Assembly: GCA_964556665.1 (NCBI GenBank) | Contig: CAZKXU010000070.1 | Coordinates: 1-18,907, forward strand | Direction of reading: 5' to 3' | Source: CAZKXU01 sp964556665 | GTDB taxonomy: Bacteria; Bdellovibrionota_C; UBA2361; CAZKXU01 | DNA: 18,907 nt | Shown here: positions 1 through 9,400 of the stretch, piece after piece | Layout: each line of letters starts with the position of its first letter | Position numbering within the stretch: the stretch's first letter is position 1 | Notes under the pieces: generated by a model | What the model saw: the letters and a program-made list of their open reading frames with translations, nothing else | Told to the model about the DNA's origin: nothing | Databases searched by the model: none | Made by a program: the position numbers and the translations under genes

Positions 1-43
1 TATTTGGAGGAGCACTAGTACACTGTAACATAAATCTTTCCCC

Positions 44-117
44 CTGGGACCGCGGGCATCTTGCCCGCAAACGAATTGGTTGCCACTACGTAGCGGGCTG
101 GACGACCGCGGTCCCAG
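44..117. repeat. REP-like palindromic repeat, copy A (intact)
   Basis: The outermost 12 bases (44-55, CTGGGACCGCGG) pair perfectly with 106-117. Inside, 52-68 forms its own hairpin (GCGGGCA, loop TCT, TGCCCGC). The right half carries a weaker hairpin around 91-108. The same 74-bp layout recurs at 10751-10824 with a similar centre (GCAAACGAA...CACTA.GTAGCG), and the left half recurs at 17381-17405. Two hairpins facing each other across a short spacer is the architecture of REP/BIME-type elements, which in other bacteria are mobilised by RAYT-type Y1 transposases; no such transposase lies in this window. It sits 30 bp beyond the stop of the solute-binding-protein gene and could also act as its transcription terminator, which is inference. 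Confidence 0.85.
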
Positions 118-147
118 TGGATCTGAAAAATCTAATGATCGAGTGCG

Positions 148-1212
148 CTACTGCTCTTTCCGCAGCTCTCTTACTTTAATCTCCCTTCCGCTAGCAGAGT
201 CTCTGCCACCAAAGCTAAACGTGCCGGAGTAACCTGAATAGTTCTCTGTTGTTGCTATGCAGCTGCGCACGGCCGCAGGTGTATTATCTTTAAGTATACA
301 GCTTAAAAGGAGCATCGTTTCATCATAGGTAACAGAGGCGCTAGCAGCCTCTGGCGCATGCCCGTATTCTGATCTGAATTTCCTATAAAACCTCTGCTTT
401 GCTTCCTCTTCAAAATGTGGGTAGGAATAGAATATTTTAAAGCCGTATTTTAATATATCCTCTGGGGGATCGAGATAGATAACTAGATCATCACTAAGAA
501 TAAGCGGCCGATCTTGGCGTAGCTCTGACCACTGTTTAAGAAAATCCTGGATCTGGCCGGTATTGTCTAGCAGCATTAAGATGCCGTCCATTTCAGGCGG
601 AGATTTAGTAATGAGAGCGCGCAAGTCGCGCTCTTTGAGTTGAACAAAATGGGTGAATATCGGCTTAGTCTTGGAGGTTGATACAAAGTTTTCTACAAGC
701 AGATCATAATACGGTGTAATAGCAGAGAAAATTCCGATTTTTTTGAAATTACGATTATTACCTTCCACAGCTAGAGCTTCACTGTAGCTCTTATCATCGA
801 ACCAAGCTGTAAAATTATAGTTCCAATCTTTAGAGAGAAACTCCCTGCCGTTATAGGACGGAGAAAGGCAGACAATTTTTCTACTCTCACAGAGCGGCAT
901 AATTACCGCATATGTCTCCCAGGTCGGGCCGATTATATATTGAAACTTATCTATCGCAGTTAGTTTTTGAAAGGCACTGACCGCTTGTTTGTTTTGGAAG
1001 GTGCTATCCTCGATCTTGAAATGCACCTTTATATCAGGATGCGCTGCTTCAAAATCCTTTATCGCGAGGAGGAAAGCCTCTCTCTCAGCTTTGCCCCAAA
1101 TCACCCCGCCGCCGCTCAAGTCGAATATTGCACCTATTCCAATAGTTTTAGGTGCCTGTGCAAAGCATGCCGATGCAGTGAAAATTAGCAAAAACAGGAG
1201 TGTCCAGCGCAT
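148..1212 (-). CDS. Periplasmic solute-binding protein, branched-chain amino acid (Leu/Ile/Val) ABC type
   Basis: This 354-residue protein begins with a signal peptide (MRWTLLFLLIFTASACFA, likely cut after Ala18). It continues with the pattern of the type-1 periplasmic-binding fold: IGIGAIFDLSG, then WGKAEREAFLLAIKDFEAAHPDIKV and later FQYIIGPTWE. These match the receptor/ligand-binding family used by Liv-type ABC importers. ATG at 1212 is preferred over the TTG codon just upstream at 1215; neither has a strong ribosome binding site. It lies 27 bp after the kup stop and is probably cotranscribed with it. No permease or ATPase genes accompany it, so it either serves a transporter encoded elsewhere or has a sensory role. 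A Cys at position 16 looks lipobox-like, but the residues before it (ASA) fit poorly. The ligand cannot be told from sequence. Confidence 0.85.
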   Translation of the reverse strand: MRWTLLFLLIFTASACFAQAPKTIGIGAIFDLSGGGVIWGKAEREAFLLAIKDFEAAHPDIKVHFKIEDSTFQNKQAVSAFQKLTAIDKFQYIIGPTWETYAVIMPLCESRKIVCLSPSYNGREFLSKDWNYNFTAWFDDKSYSEALAVEGNNRNFKKIGIFSAITPYYDLLVENFVSTSKTKPIFTHFVQLKERDLRALITKSPPEMDGILMLLDNTGQIQDFLKQWSELRQDRPLILSDDLVIYLDPPEDILKYGFKIFYSYPHFEEEAKQRFYRKFRSEYGHAPEAASASVTYDETMLLLSCILKDNTPAAVRSCIATTENYSGYSGTFSFGGRDSASGREIKVRELRKEQ

Positions 1213-1239
1213 CAAAAGTTCTAGCGTAGTTATAAAACT

Positions 1240-3138
1240 TTATAACTCCACCTGCATTCCAATTTCAATTACCTGCTGAGGTGGAATATGAAAGAAGGTT
1301 GTAGCTCTTTCGGCATTGCGGGAGAGGAAGGCAAAAAGACGCTCCCGCCATATCGCCATACCCTGAAGTTCTGTTGCAATTAGGGTCTCTCTGCCTAAAA
1401 AATAGGTTGTCTCTCCAAAGCGGAGATTTATCCCCTGGTTAGTCAAAGACTTTAAGGCTTCCGGAATATTTGGAGTGTCTGAGAATCCGTAATGCACGAC
1501 CACACGGTAAAATCCCTTTCCTAGATCTTGCATTTCAACCCTCTCTTCACGTGGTACGCGAGGAATCTCCTCTGTTACAACCATTAACATAATCACCTGC
1601 TCGTGGAGTACTTTATTATGTTTAACATTATGCAAGAGTGCCGGTGGGGTGTTGTCAATGCTGCGATTCATGAATATTGCAGTACCTGGAACACGACTAA
1701 CACCTGTGTTGGCCATTTCAAGTACAAAATGTTCAAAAGGAATGCTCTTATGACGCAACCGCTCACCAAGTATCTCACGCCCGCGACACCAGGTAGTCAT
1801 CAGGGTGAATACTGCTAGTCCCATTGCTAGTGGAAACCATCCTCCATGGCCAATCTTAATAATGTTACTACCTAAATATATGGCATCAATTATGAAGAAA
1901 GGTAGTAAGATGAGCAGCGCCTTATATCTAGTCCAACGCCACCTAACCCTAGCGACAAAATAAAGTAAGATAAGAGTTATGATCATGGTGCAGGAAACAG
2001 CAAAGCCATACGCAGAAGCCAGGCTACTTGAGGAGCGGAATTCTAGCACAAGCCAAAGAGTTGCAATTAAGAGTGCATAATTAAGCTGCGGTATATAGAT
2101 CTGTCCAATAGCGTCTGAGGATGTGTGCACTATCTGTAAGCGCGGTAGGTATCCGAGCTGTACTGCCTGTCTAGTAAGAGAAAATGCTCCAGAGATTACA
2201 GCTTGTGAAGCAACTGCTGTTGCGGCTGTAGCCAGAGCCACCATAGGAATGAGCGCCCAATCAGGGACTAATAGGTAAAACGGATTGTATACGGCATTCT
2301 GATCCCGTAACAGCAAGGCACCTTGGCCGAAGTAGTTAAGGGTTAGGCATGGCAGAGCAACCATGAACCAGGCATGTCTGATGGGGATGCGGCCGAAGTG
2401 TCCCATATCAGCGTACATCGCCTCACCTCCGGTTACGACAAGAAAAACACAGCCGATTATCCACATCGATGACCAGCCATGGTTAATCAAAAACTGAATT
2501 GCGTAAGATGGGTTGATTGCCCAGAGCACGTCAGGAGAATGAGAGATGCTGTTAAGCCCAAGAAATCCGATCGATAAAAACCAGACTAAGATAACTGGTC
2601 CAAAAATAAAACCGATTTTTGTTGTACCGTGACGCTGAACTAGGAATAGGCAACTTAAAATTATAAGTGTCAGAGGAATAATATAGTCATCAAATGCGGT
2701 GGTAGCTACTTTAAGACCTTCAACAGCACTTAATACGGAGATAGCTGAGGTAAGCATGCTGTCCCCATACAGAAGTGAGGTTCCGAAAAGTCCCAATAAT
2801 AGGAGGGTGCTGCGCTTTACAACCGGATTACGGGTACGTGGATGAAGCAAGGCCGTTAGCGCCATTACGCCACCCTCTCCACGATTGTCAGCTTTAAGAA
2901 CAATTCCCTGGTATTCTATACAGATCGTCATTATCAGGGCCCAAAAAATAAGGCTCAATATTCCAAAAATATTCTCAGCACTGGGTGGAATGGCGTGTGA
3001 GCCGAAAAAACACTCTCTAATGGCATACAATGGACTAGTGCCGATATCGCCGAAAACGACACCGAGAGCAGTGAGTGTTAGTACAGCGTGAAACTTCTGT
3101 GTGCTATTGCCAGCGTGATGCTTGTTGTCGGTGCTCAT
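1240..3138 (-). CDS. kup: Kup family potassium uptake protein
   Basis: This is a full-length 632-residue Kup/HAK/KT (KUP/Trk D) potassium transporter, a proton-coupled K+ symporter of the inner membrane. The N-terminus carries the family hallmark LTALGVVFGDIGTSPLYAIRE (about 22-42), followed by GEGGVMALTALL and GLFGTSLLYGDSMLTSAIS. About twelve hydrophobic segments extend to roughly residue 455. A hydrophilic cytoplasmic C-terminal domain follows, with GTAIFMNRSIDNTPPALLHN, which is typical of bacterial members. Length matches the proteobacterial family. The ATG at 3138 is the natural start because the family N-terminus follows directly; the upstream ribosome binding site is weak. It is followed after 27 bp by the solute-binding-protein gene, and an inverted-repeat element (3200-3311) occupies the region just upstream, where its promoter would be expected. 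Confidence 0.96.
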   Translation of the reverse strand: MSTDNKHHAGNSTQKFHAVLTLTALGVVFGDIGTSPLYAIRECFFGSHAIPPSAENIFGILSLIFWALIMTICIEYQGIVLKADNRGEGGVMALTALLHPRTRNPVVKRSTLLLLGLFGTSLLYGDSMLTSAISVLSAVEGLKVATTAFDDYIIPLTLIILSCLFLVQRHGTTKIGFIFGPVILVWFLSIGFLGLNSISHSPDVLWAINPSYAIQFLINHGWSSMWIIGCVFLVVTGGEAMYADMGHFGRIPIRHAWFMVALPCLTLNYFGQGALLLRDQNAVYNPFYLLVPDWALIPMVALATAATAVASQAVISGAFSLTRQAVQLGYLPRLQIVHTSSDAIGQIYIPQLNYALLIATLWLVLEFRSSSSLASAYGFAVSCTMIITLILLYFVARVRWRWTRYKALLILLPFFIIDAIYLGSNIIKIGHGGWFPLAMGLAVFTLMTTWCRGREILGERLRHKSIPFEHFVLEMANTGVSRVPGTAIFMNRSIDNTPPALLHNVKHNKVLHEQVIMLMVVTEEIPRVPREERVEMQDLGKGFYRVVVHYGFSDTPNIPEALKSLTNQGINLRFGETTYFLGRETLIATELQGMAIWRERLFAFLSRNAERATTFFHIPPQQVIEIGMQVEL

Positions 3139-3199
3139 ATTTTGCTAAGCAGTATGCCAGAAGCTTTGACCTCTGAATATACTGAGAAAACTCTATATA

Positions 3200-3311
3200 G
3201 ACCTTATGACGCACCCCTCCAAGAAGTAAACTAATAATCGTAGGTTGCTTGTTGTTCCAATGAATAACAAGCCGAGCTACATTTACTAATGGAGGAATGC
3301 GTCATAAGGTC
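3200..3311. mobile_element. MITE-like 112-bp inverted-repeat element
   Basis: The two ends are inverted copies: GACCTTATGACGCA at 3200-3213 is matched perfectly by its reverse complement at 3298-3311. A further block (CTCCA, then AGTAAA) also pairs in register, and the centre folds into CTTGTT/AACAAG around 3249-3271. The element is flanked on both sides by TA (3198-3199 and 3312-3313). This fits a TA target duplication as made by IS630/Tc1-mariner-type transposases, though the TA may equally be part of the repeat. It has no coding capacity. It lies between the kup start and the stop codon of the upstream secreted-protein gene, and the right-hand TA plus the adjacent C supply that stop. Alternatively it is a very large terminator or attenuator hairpin. 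Confidence 0.6.
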
Positions 3312-3703
3312 TAGAGCACAGTAAGTTCCACTGTTCCTGATCCTGTATCAACTGTTAGTCCAGATAGACCAGGCTCAAGTGTGCAGGTGTGCGGAGCAGG
3401 GCAGATTAGGTTGCCATTGATCATAACAAAAAAATCTTTCCCTAAGAAAAAGATAGTAACTACGAAGCTTTCGCTGATTAATCCAGCATATGCGGGGCTT
3501 GCGTTAGTTACAGTCATATCGATGCTAGTTACACCACTTAAGCCTCCTCCTCCTGATCCAAGGCTGCGTCCACCGCTGCTTTGTGCAAAGACATTTGCTT
3601 GGGAGGATAAATAGTATGCGGTGAAAAAAAGCATTGAAAAGAGAGCCACTAATCTCTTTGTGATGATGCGAGGTCTTGAAGCTCTTGGAAGAAATGGAAG
3701 CAT
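3311..3703 (-). CDS. Small glycine-rich exported protein, function unknown
   Basis: The 130-residue product has a basic N-terminal stretch, a hydrophobic core (LVALFSMLFFTAYYL, about 18-32) and a plausible signal-peptidase site after Ala40 (NVFA/QSS). It continues with a glycine/serine-rich linker (about 41-56) and a small beta-rich-looking domain with two cysteines (Cys102 and Cys108 region, LICPAPHTC) that may form a disulfide. I do not recognise the family. The stop codon coincides with the right edge of the MITE-like repeat, so the present C-terminus may be a truncation. It is transcribed away from the divergent gene at 3814 and in the same direction as kup. Start ATG at 3703 lacks a clear ribosome binding site, so an internal start is possible. 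Confidence 0.6.
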   Translation of the reverse strand: MLPFLPRASRPRIITKRLVALFSMLFFTAYYLSSQANVFAQSSGGRSLGSGGGGLSGVTSIDMTVTNASPAYAGLISESFVVTIFFLGKDFFVMINGNLICPAPHTCTLEPGLSGLTVDTGSGTVELTVL

Positions 3704-3762
3704 ACTGTGTTGAAGGGTAGCAGATAGAATAATTCAAGTCAAAGTTAAATTAAACAAATATA

Positions 3763-3790
3763 TTGATTTAACTATATGTTGCTCTATATA
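3763..3790 (+). promoter_or_regulatory. Candidate promoter for the exported-protein/sulfatase pair
   Basis: TTGATT (3763-3768) and TATATA (3785-3790) are separated by 16 bp. Both resemble sigma-70 -35 and -10 boxes, and they sit 23 bp upstream of the ATG at 3814 in an otherwise A/T-rich divergent intergenic region. A/T-richness makes chance matches likely. Confidence 0.4.
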
Positions 3791-3813
3791 CTTGTCAGAG
3801 GAGGTGTTTGTTC

Positions 3814-5073
3814 ATGGTCAAAGCTGATCACGCTAGAGGAGTAGCTGTTGCTGCAATTGCGGCTCTGTTTTCAGCTCCACATGCCGTGGCACTCCCACCA
3901 ATGCCATTGAAGATGCCTAGGCTAGAAGAGTCATTGGCAGTCGAGGGCGACAGCCAGGCAGAAAAACTCTCTATCTTTTCAGCTCTCCCGTTGGGTGTTC
4001 GGCAAGCCATAATGGCACGAGTGGAGGAGCGCCTCGATCAGCTAGATGATCCATTTTTTATAGCTATGACGAGATTTACAGGATCAGCTCAAGTAGGTGA
4101 TTTGCCGCTATATGCTCCACAGGTGGTGGTGCAGTATCTAGAAGGTGGCAATAAGAGAGATTTTGTCGGTACCTCCGCAAATGGCGAATCAGATCAAACT
4201 ACAGGCGCCCTTCCGTTTGCACTTGATGTTAAATATGTAGATCGCGGTCTTTATAGAACGGAACTTACTAGTCAGGACCTCTATCCCAATCTTCAATTTA
4301 GAGCTGCACTAAACGGATATCATTCTAATACAGCGTTGTGGCTTGCCACCTTGCTCAAAGAGCTAGATAACGGCCAAGACTTTTTTGCCGGAGATCAGCT
4401 AAAAAGGGAGAATGGATTTTATCTAGACTTTAGTAAGCTTCTCGATACTCGTCTTCCAGGAAAGAGTTGTACTATAGATATAGGGCTTCGTACCGCTGAT
4501 TATACTGATACGACCTGGCTAGATCTGGCATTTGAACCGTTCAAGGCAATAGTTGAGAAGCATTTTGGCGAGGATGGTAAGTACCCCACTGGAAAAATCT
4601 GGTCGGGACAACAGGATAAGCGTTTTATATTACTACAGGTATTTCTTTCATATAGAATTTTTAGGCAGGAACGAGAGGCCTCTGCTTTAGCTTGGGTATT
4701 AAACCCTGATGATTCTTTTCCCGCATCTTATAAAAGTTTTGAAAAAAGATTTGGACCTGGTACGCCTAAGGAGAAATTAAGCTGGAGAGAGGAGGCTATT
4801 GTTTGGTTAGGCGATATGCCTGATTTCTTTCGTCAGATAGATGAGACGAAGACTGCGCTTATTAGAGCGCCTGCAACTCCACCGAGTGGGGGAATAGTAG
4901 CTGGCTCACAACCAGATTTTTATCGAGCGGCTGCTGCCTCTCTTGCGCAACGAGGAGTTAAGGACCATCCAGACACATTGGATACGCTAGCTGTGTTGAA
5001 TGAACGATGGCGAATGCGTAATACTTTAGTAGCATTGATCGCCACTGAGGAGCTTGCTAATGCAACCAGATAA
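3814..5073 (+). CDS. Exported protein of unknown function, upstream of sulfatase
   Basis: This is a 419-residue protein with an N-terminal signal peptide (about 1-26, cleavage expected after HAVA). The mature chain is soluble-looking and mixed alpha/beta, with no further membrane segment and a single Cys in the mature part (KSCTIDIG). I do not recognise any catalytic motif or family. The ATG at 3814 is chosen because a perfect AGGAGG (3799-3804) lies 9 bp before it; a TTG at 3808 in the same frame is too close to that site. The stop at 5071-5073 is 10 bp before the sulfatase start, so the two are almost surely cotranscribed. A joint extracytoplasmic role, for example handling of a sulfated substrate, is only a guess. 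Confidence 0.8.
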   Translation: MVKADHARGVAVAAIAALFSAPHAVALPPMPLKMPRLEESLAVEGDSQAEKLSIFSALPLGVRQAIMARVEERLDQLDDPFFIAMTRFTGSAQVGDLPLYAPQVVVQYLEGGNKRDFVGTSANGESDQTTGALPFALDVKYVDRGLYRTELTSQDLYPNLQFRAALNGYHSNTALWLATLLKELDNGQDFFAGDQLKRENGFYLDFSKLLDTRLPGKSCTIDIGLRTADYTDTTWLDLAFEPFKAIVEKHFGEDGKYPTGKIWSGQQDKRFILLQVFLSYRIFRQEREASALAWVLNPDDSFPASYKSFEKRFGPGTPKEKLSWREEAIVWLGDMPDFFRQIDETKTALIRAPATPPSGGIVAGSQPDFYRAAAASLAQRGVKDHPDTLDTLAVLNERWRMRNTLVALIATEELANATR

Positions 5074-5083
5074 GGGAAGTGGA

Positions 5084-6391
5084 ATGAATCTTGTTATGAA
5101 GTTAGCAGCTATTTTTTTCTTTTTAATTTCAACAGCTGCAGCTGCTCCTAATATCCTGGTTATTGTGACAGACGATCACCGGCTTGATCAGATCGACCCA
5201 TTTATGCCGACTGTTCGAAATGAGATCTTTAATAAGGGAGTTGAGTTTTCACGCGCTTATGTTACTACTCCAGCCTGTTGCCCGAGCCGTTCTAGTATCT
5301 TTACCGGACTTTATGCCAAGAACCACGGTGTATTGACAAACCGTGGTGACCTAAAACTACCAACAATATTTAAGTACCTCAAGGATGATTATTATCAGGG
5401 AATTATCGGGAAGTATTTAAATACATGGAATGGAGAGCCTCGGCCAGAGTTTGATTATTGGGTAGCTTTTGACAAGGGGTCTACACGTTATCTTAACCCA
5501 CGGTTAAATATTAATGGAACTTGGAGTGATGTGCCGGGGTATATTACTAATATTTTTACTGTACATGCTCTGAAATTTCTTGAGCATGCCAGGGAGCAGT
5601 CCAAGCCGTTTTTTCTTACGTTAACCTATAACGCACCACACGATTCGGCTACGCCTGATCCAGATGTTGAAAGGGAATTCGATAATATGCCGTTTTCATT
5701 TCCGTTGGCATTCAATAGAAGTTATCATGGTCAGGTATCCTGGCTTAGAGATTACCCAAAGAGGAAAGATATTCAAATACAAAAGATTATGGAGAGGACA
5801 CGTGATCGTTGGGAATGTTTAGGTTCAGTTGATCGGTCTATTATGAACGTTTTATCTTCTCTTGAACAGAACAATCAATTAGCTAATACCATAATCTTTT
5901 TTATCTCTGATAACGGATTATTTAATGGCGAGCACAAATTAACACAGAAGGACTCGCCTTATGAGCCAGCCGTACATGTGCCTTTTGCTATACGTTATGA
6001 TGCTATCATCAGTACACCGCGTAAAAGCGATAGCATTGTAGCTAACATTGATATTGCACCAACTATCTTTGATGTTTTAAGTAAGCCAGCACCGCGTCGT
6101 TTCGACGGTCTCTCACTTAAGAATCTTTTAAGTACTGAGACTCCTGTACGAGATCATCTCTTTTTAGAAGGGTATAGAGATGCAGGTTTAAAAAGAAAGT
6201 TCCGCGCACTAGTAGAAAAAAAATATAAATTTATAGAGTATTGGCCTTACGATGGTAATTCCCGTAATTGGGAGCTATACGACCTAGATCAAGATAGTGG
6301 AGAGACAAAAAATCTTGTTAGAGTGCCGACATTTAGAGAGACAGTTACTAAGTTTAATAAAAAAATCCTGGATTTTTACTCTGAGAATTGA
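5084..6391 (+). CDS. Secreted sulfatase, N-acetylglucosamine-6-sulfatase/arylsulfatase-like
   Basis: The 435-residue product belongs to the alkaline-phosphatase-like sulfatase superfamily. A signal peptide (about 1-21) is followed by NILVIVTDDH, whose Asp30-Asp31 are the usual calcium ligands. ACCPSRSSIFTG then holds the C-x-P-x-R signature with Cys65 as the residue converted to formylglycine. GKYLNTWNG, NAPHD (183-187) and ISDNGLFNGEHKL (Asp276-Asn277 metal ligands) complete the active site. The CCPSR form and GKYLN resemble glucosamine-6-sulfatases more than classical ArsA-type enzymes, but the true substrate is uncertain. Activity needs a formylglycine-generating enzyme, not seen here. The ATG at 5084 is chosen because AAGGGA (5072-5077) lies 6 bp upstream; an upstream TTG at 5054 would overlap the previous gene and spoil the signal peptide. 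Confidence 0.9.
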   Translation: MNLVMKLAAIFFFLISTAAAAPNILVIVTDDHRLDQIDPFMPTVRNEIFNKGVEFSRAYVTTPACCPSRSSIFTGLYAKNHGVLTNRGDLKLPTIFKYLKDDYYQGIIGKYLNTWNGEPRPEFDYWVAFDKGSTRYLNPRLNINGTWSDVPGYITNIFTVHALKFLEHAREQSKPFFLTLTYNAPHDSATPDPDVEREFDNMPFSFPLAFNRSYHGQVSWLRDYPKRKDIQIQKIMERTRDRWECLGSVDRSIMNVLSSLEQNNQLANTIIFFISDNGLFNGEHKLTQKDSPYEPAVHVPFAIRYDAIISTPRKSDSIVANIDIAPTIFDVLSKPAPRRFDGLSLKNLLSTETPVRDHLFLEGYRDAGLKRKFRALVEKKYKFIEYWPYDGNSRNWELYDLDQDSGETKNLVRVPTFRETVTKFNKKILDFYSEN

Positions 6392-6478
6392 GGCTTATAA
6401 AGCAAGTGCTTATCTCTACAGAGCTTGGTAGTATGTTCTTATTGGCATTTCCCCTAATAATTGCTAAAACCTAGGGTC

Positions 6479-9400
6479 ATGACCGCAAAGCTTAAAAAGC
6501 TTAACAAAATCCTAATTGCGAACCGTGGTGAGATTGCGATTCGAATCTTTCGGGCTGCCACTGAGCTTAAGATTCGAACAGTGGCGATGTATACCTACGA
6601 GGATCGTTACTCCCTCCATCGCTATAAAGCGGATGAATCATATCAAATTGGAAGAGACGATGAGCCACTACGTCCTTATATAGATATAGATCAAGTTTTA
6701 AAACTTGCGAAAGAGCAGGGGGTTGACGCTATCCACCCAGGTTACGGGTTTATCTCAGAAAATGTAAATCTTGCACGTGCCTGTGAGGAGCAAGGAATTA
6801 TATTTGTAGGTCCTCGTCCAGATGTGATGGATAAGCTAGGAGATAAGATCCGAGCTAAGAAGATTGCACGGCAAGTCGGGGTTCCGGTGATCGAGGATAG
6901 CCGTGAGCCGTTAAAAAATATTGATATCGCCAAGAAAGAAGCAGCGCGGATTACTTACCCGGTTATTATAAAGGCAAGTGCCGGAGGCGGCGGGCGCGGA
7001 ATGCGTGTGGTGCGAAACGATCGTGAGCTTGAGAGCTGTTTTGATGAGGCGCGCAGTGAGGCATTAAAGGCTTTTGGTGATGATACTGTTTTCTTTGAGA
7101 AATATATAGAGGATCCAAAGCATATAGAGGTGCAGATACTCGGAGATAACTATGGCAATATTGTGCACCTCTTTGAGCGTGACTGCTCAGTGCAGAGACG
7201 ATTCCAAAAGGTAGTAGAGGTTGCGCCTGCACCAACGCTTTCTCCTCAGGTAAGAAACGAGCTGCATCAATATGCTTTAAAGATTGCGCATCATGTAAAG
7301 TATAACAATGCCGGCACCGTAGAGTTTCTTGTTGATCCGCAGGAGCGAGTATATTTTATCGAGGTAAATCCGCGTATCCAGGTCGAGCATACCGTAACAG
7401 AAGAGATTACAGGTATCGACATAGTAAGATCACAGATTCTTATTGCACGTGGCCACGCTCTGCATGATGCGGGCATTTTTCTGCGCACGCAGGAAGATGT
7501 GACGTATCATGGCTATGCGATTCAGTGCCGTATCACAACTGAAGATCCGCAGAACAATTTCAAGCCTGACTATGGGCGCATAGTTGCTTATAGAAGTCCG
7601 GGTGGTTTCGGGATTAGACTTGATGGAGGTAGCGCGTATCCAGGGGTTAATGTCTCACCATTTTTTGATTCTCTGCTTGTGAAAGTTACGGCCAAAGGCC
7701 GAACACTAAGAGGGGCCTGTGAGCGCATCAAGAGAGCATTAGAGGAGTTTAGAATACGTGGTGTTAAAACTAATATAGCTTTTCTTGAGAATGTGATTAC
7801 CCATCCTGTATTTATCGATGGCCGAGCGACTGTGCGGTTTATTGATAATCATGCTGAGCTGTTTCAGTTTGTCAGACGCCGCGATCGAGCAAGCAAGGTT
7901 CTTAGATATTTGGGAGATCTAATTGTAAATGGTAACCCCGATGTAAAGACTTTCGATAGAGAGCGGGAATTTAGAAGAGAGGTAGTTCCTGAGTGCGATA
8001 AGTTTGCGCCGTATCCAGACGGGAGTAAGCAGCGTCTTTCGCAGCTTGGACGGGATGGATTTGTAAAATGGCTAAAAGAGACACGCACAATTCAATATAC
8101 AGATACTACCTTTAGGGATGCACATCAATCACTGCTAGCAACACGTGTGCGTACGATTGATATGTTGCGCGTTGCTGAGAGCTTTGCCAAGAAGCACCCT
8201 GAAGTCTTTTCGATGGAGGTTTGGGGAGGCGCAACCTTTGATGTGGCCCTGCGCTTCCTACATGAATGTCCGTGGGAGCGGCTCCGTCTGTTACGAGAAG
8301 CAATGCCCAATATCCTTCTACAGATGCTATTACGCGGCTCTAATGCAGTTGGCTATACCAGTTATCCTGACAATCTTGTCTCTATGTTTGTTGAGAAGTC
8401 TTGGGAGGCTGGCGTTGATATTTTCCGCATCTTCGATTCTATGAATAATCTAGAGGAGATGAAGGTAAGTATTAAGGCTGTGCGTGATCGTACCGGTGGA
8501 CTGGCCGAAGGTTGTATCTGTTATACGGGAGACCTTTTAGATCCAACTCGTAGGAAATACGGCTTACAGTACTATATTGATCTTGCTCGCCGCCTTGAGG
8601 ATCAGGGTATTCATATTCTTGGCATAAAGGATATGGCTGGATTGTTAAAGCCTTATGCAGCTGAGCAGCTCATTGCGGAGCTTAGGAATGTACTGACAGT
8701 GCCAATCCATCTGCACACGCATGATACCTCATCTTTACAAACTGCAACCTATCTCAAGGCTGTCGAAGCAGGTGTTGACGTAGTGGATGTTGCTTTAGCT
8801 TCAATGTCAGGTCTTACCTCGCAGCCTAACTTTAACTCGGTGGTGGCGATGTTGAAGGGACATGAGCGGGAGTTAAAACTTGATTTACAGTCACTTAATC
8901 AGTTCTCCAACTATTGGGAGGCGGTGCGGGAGTTTTACTATCCTTTTGAATCAGGGCTTAAAAGCGGAACAGCAGAGGTGTTTGAGCATGAGATTCCGGG
9001 AGGGCAATACTCTAACCTTCGCCCGCAGGCACGTGCATTAGGTTTAGAAGATGAATTTGAAAAGATAAAAAGAAACTTTGCAGGTGTAAACAAGCTTTTT
9101 GGTGATATTGTAAAAGTTACACCTTCTTCGAAAGTAGTAGGGGATTTCGCACTGTATCTTACCGCTAATAATATTGATCCAGAGGATGTATTGGCTAAGG
9201 CAGATACGATCTCATTTCCTGAATCTGTTAAGAGCATGTTTAAAGGAGAGATCGGAGTTCCGCCAGAGGGATTTCCGGCGGAGTTGCAGTCTGCGATTCT
9301 AAAAGGGGAGAAGCCCCTCCAGGGTCGTTCTAATGAACATCTCCCGCCTGTAGATTTTGATGCGGAGTATGAGGCTTTTTTAAAGAAGTTTGACAGTAGT

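Noticed and set aside
1165..1212. Lipoprotein signal at Cys16 of the solute-binding protein
   Set aside because: The residues before the Cys (ASA) lack the usual Leu/Val/Ile at -3, and a normal signal-peptidase site follows (CFA/QA).
989..1279. Plus-strand open frames across the binding-protein start
   Set aside because: They lie antisense to a well-recognised gene, overlap each other and lack protein-like features.
6392..6478. Promoter for pyc in the sulfatase-pyc gap (TTGGCA at 6442)
   Set aside because: The best -10 match at 17-bp spacing (TAAAAC) would place transcription start at the start codon itself; no convincing alternative pair was found.
6966..7235. Minus-strand frames within pyc, including several of 60-100 codons up to about 9240
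   Set aside because: They are antisense shadows of the conserved pyruvate carboxylase coding sequence.
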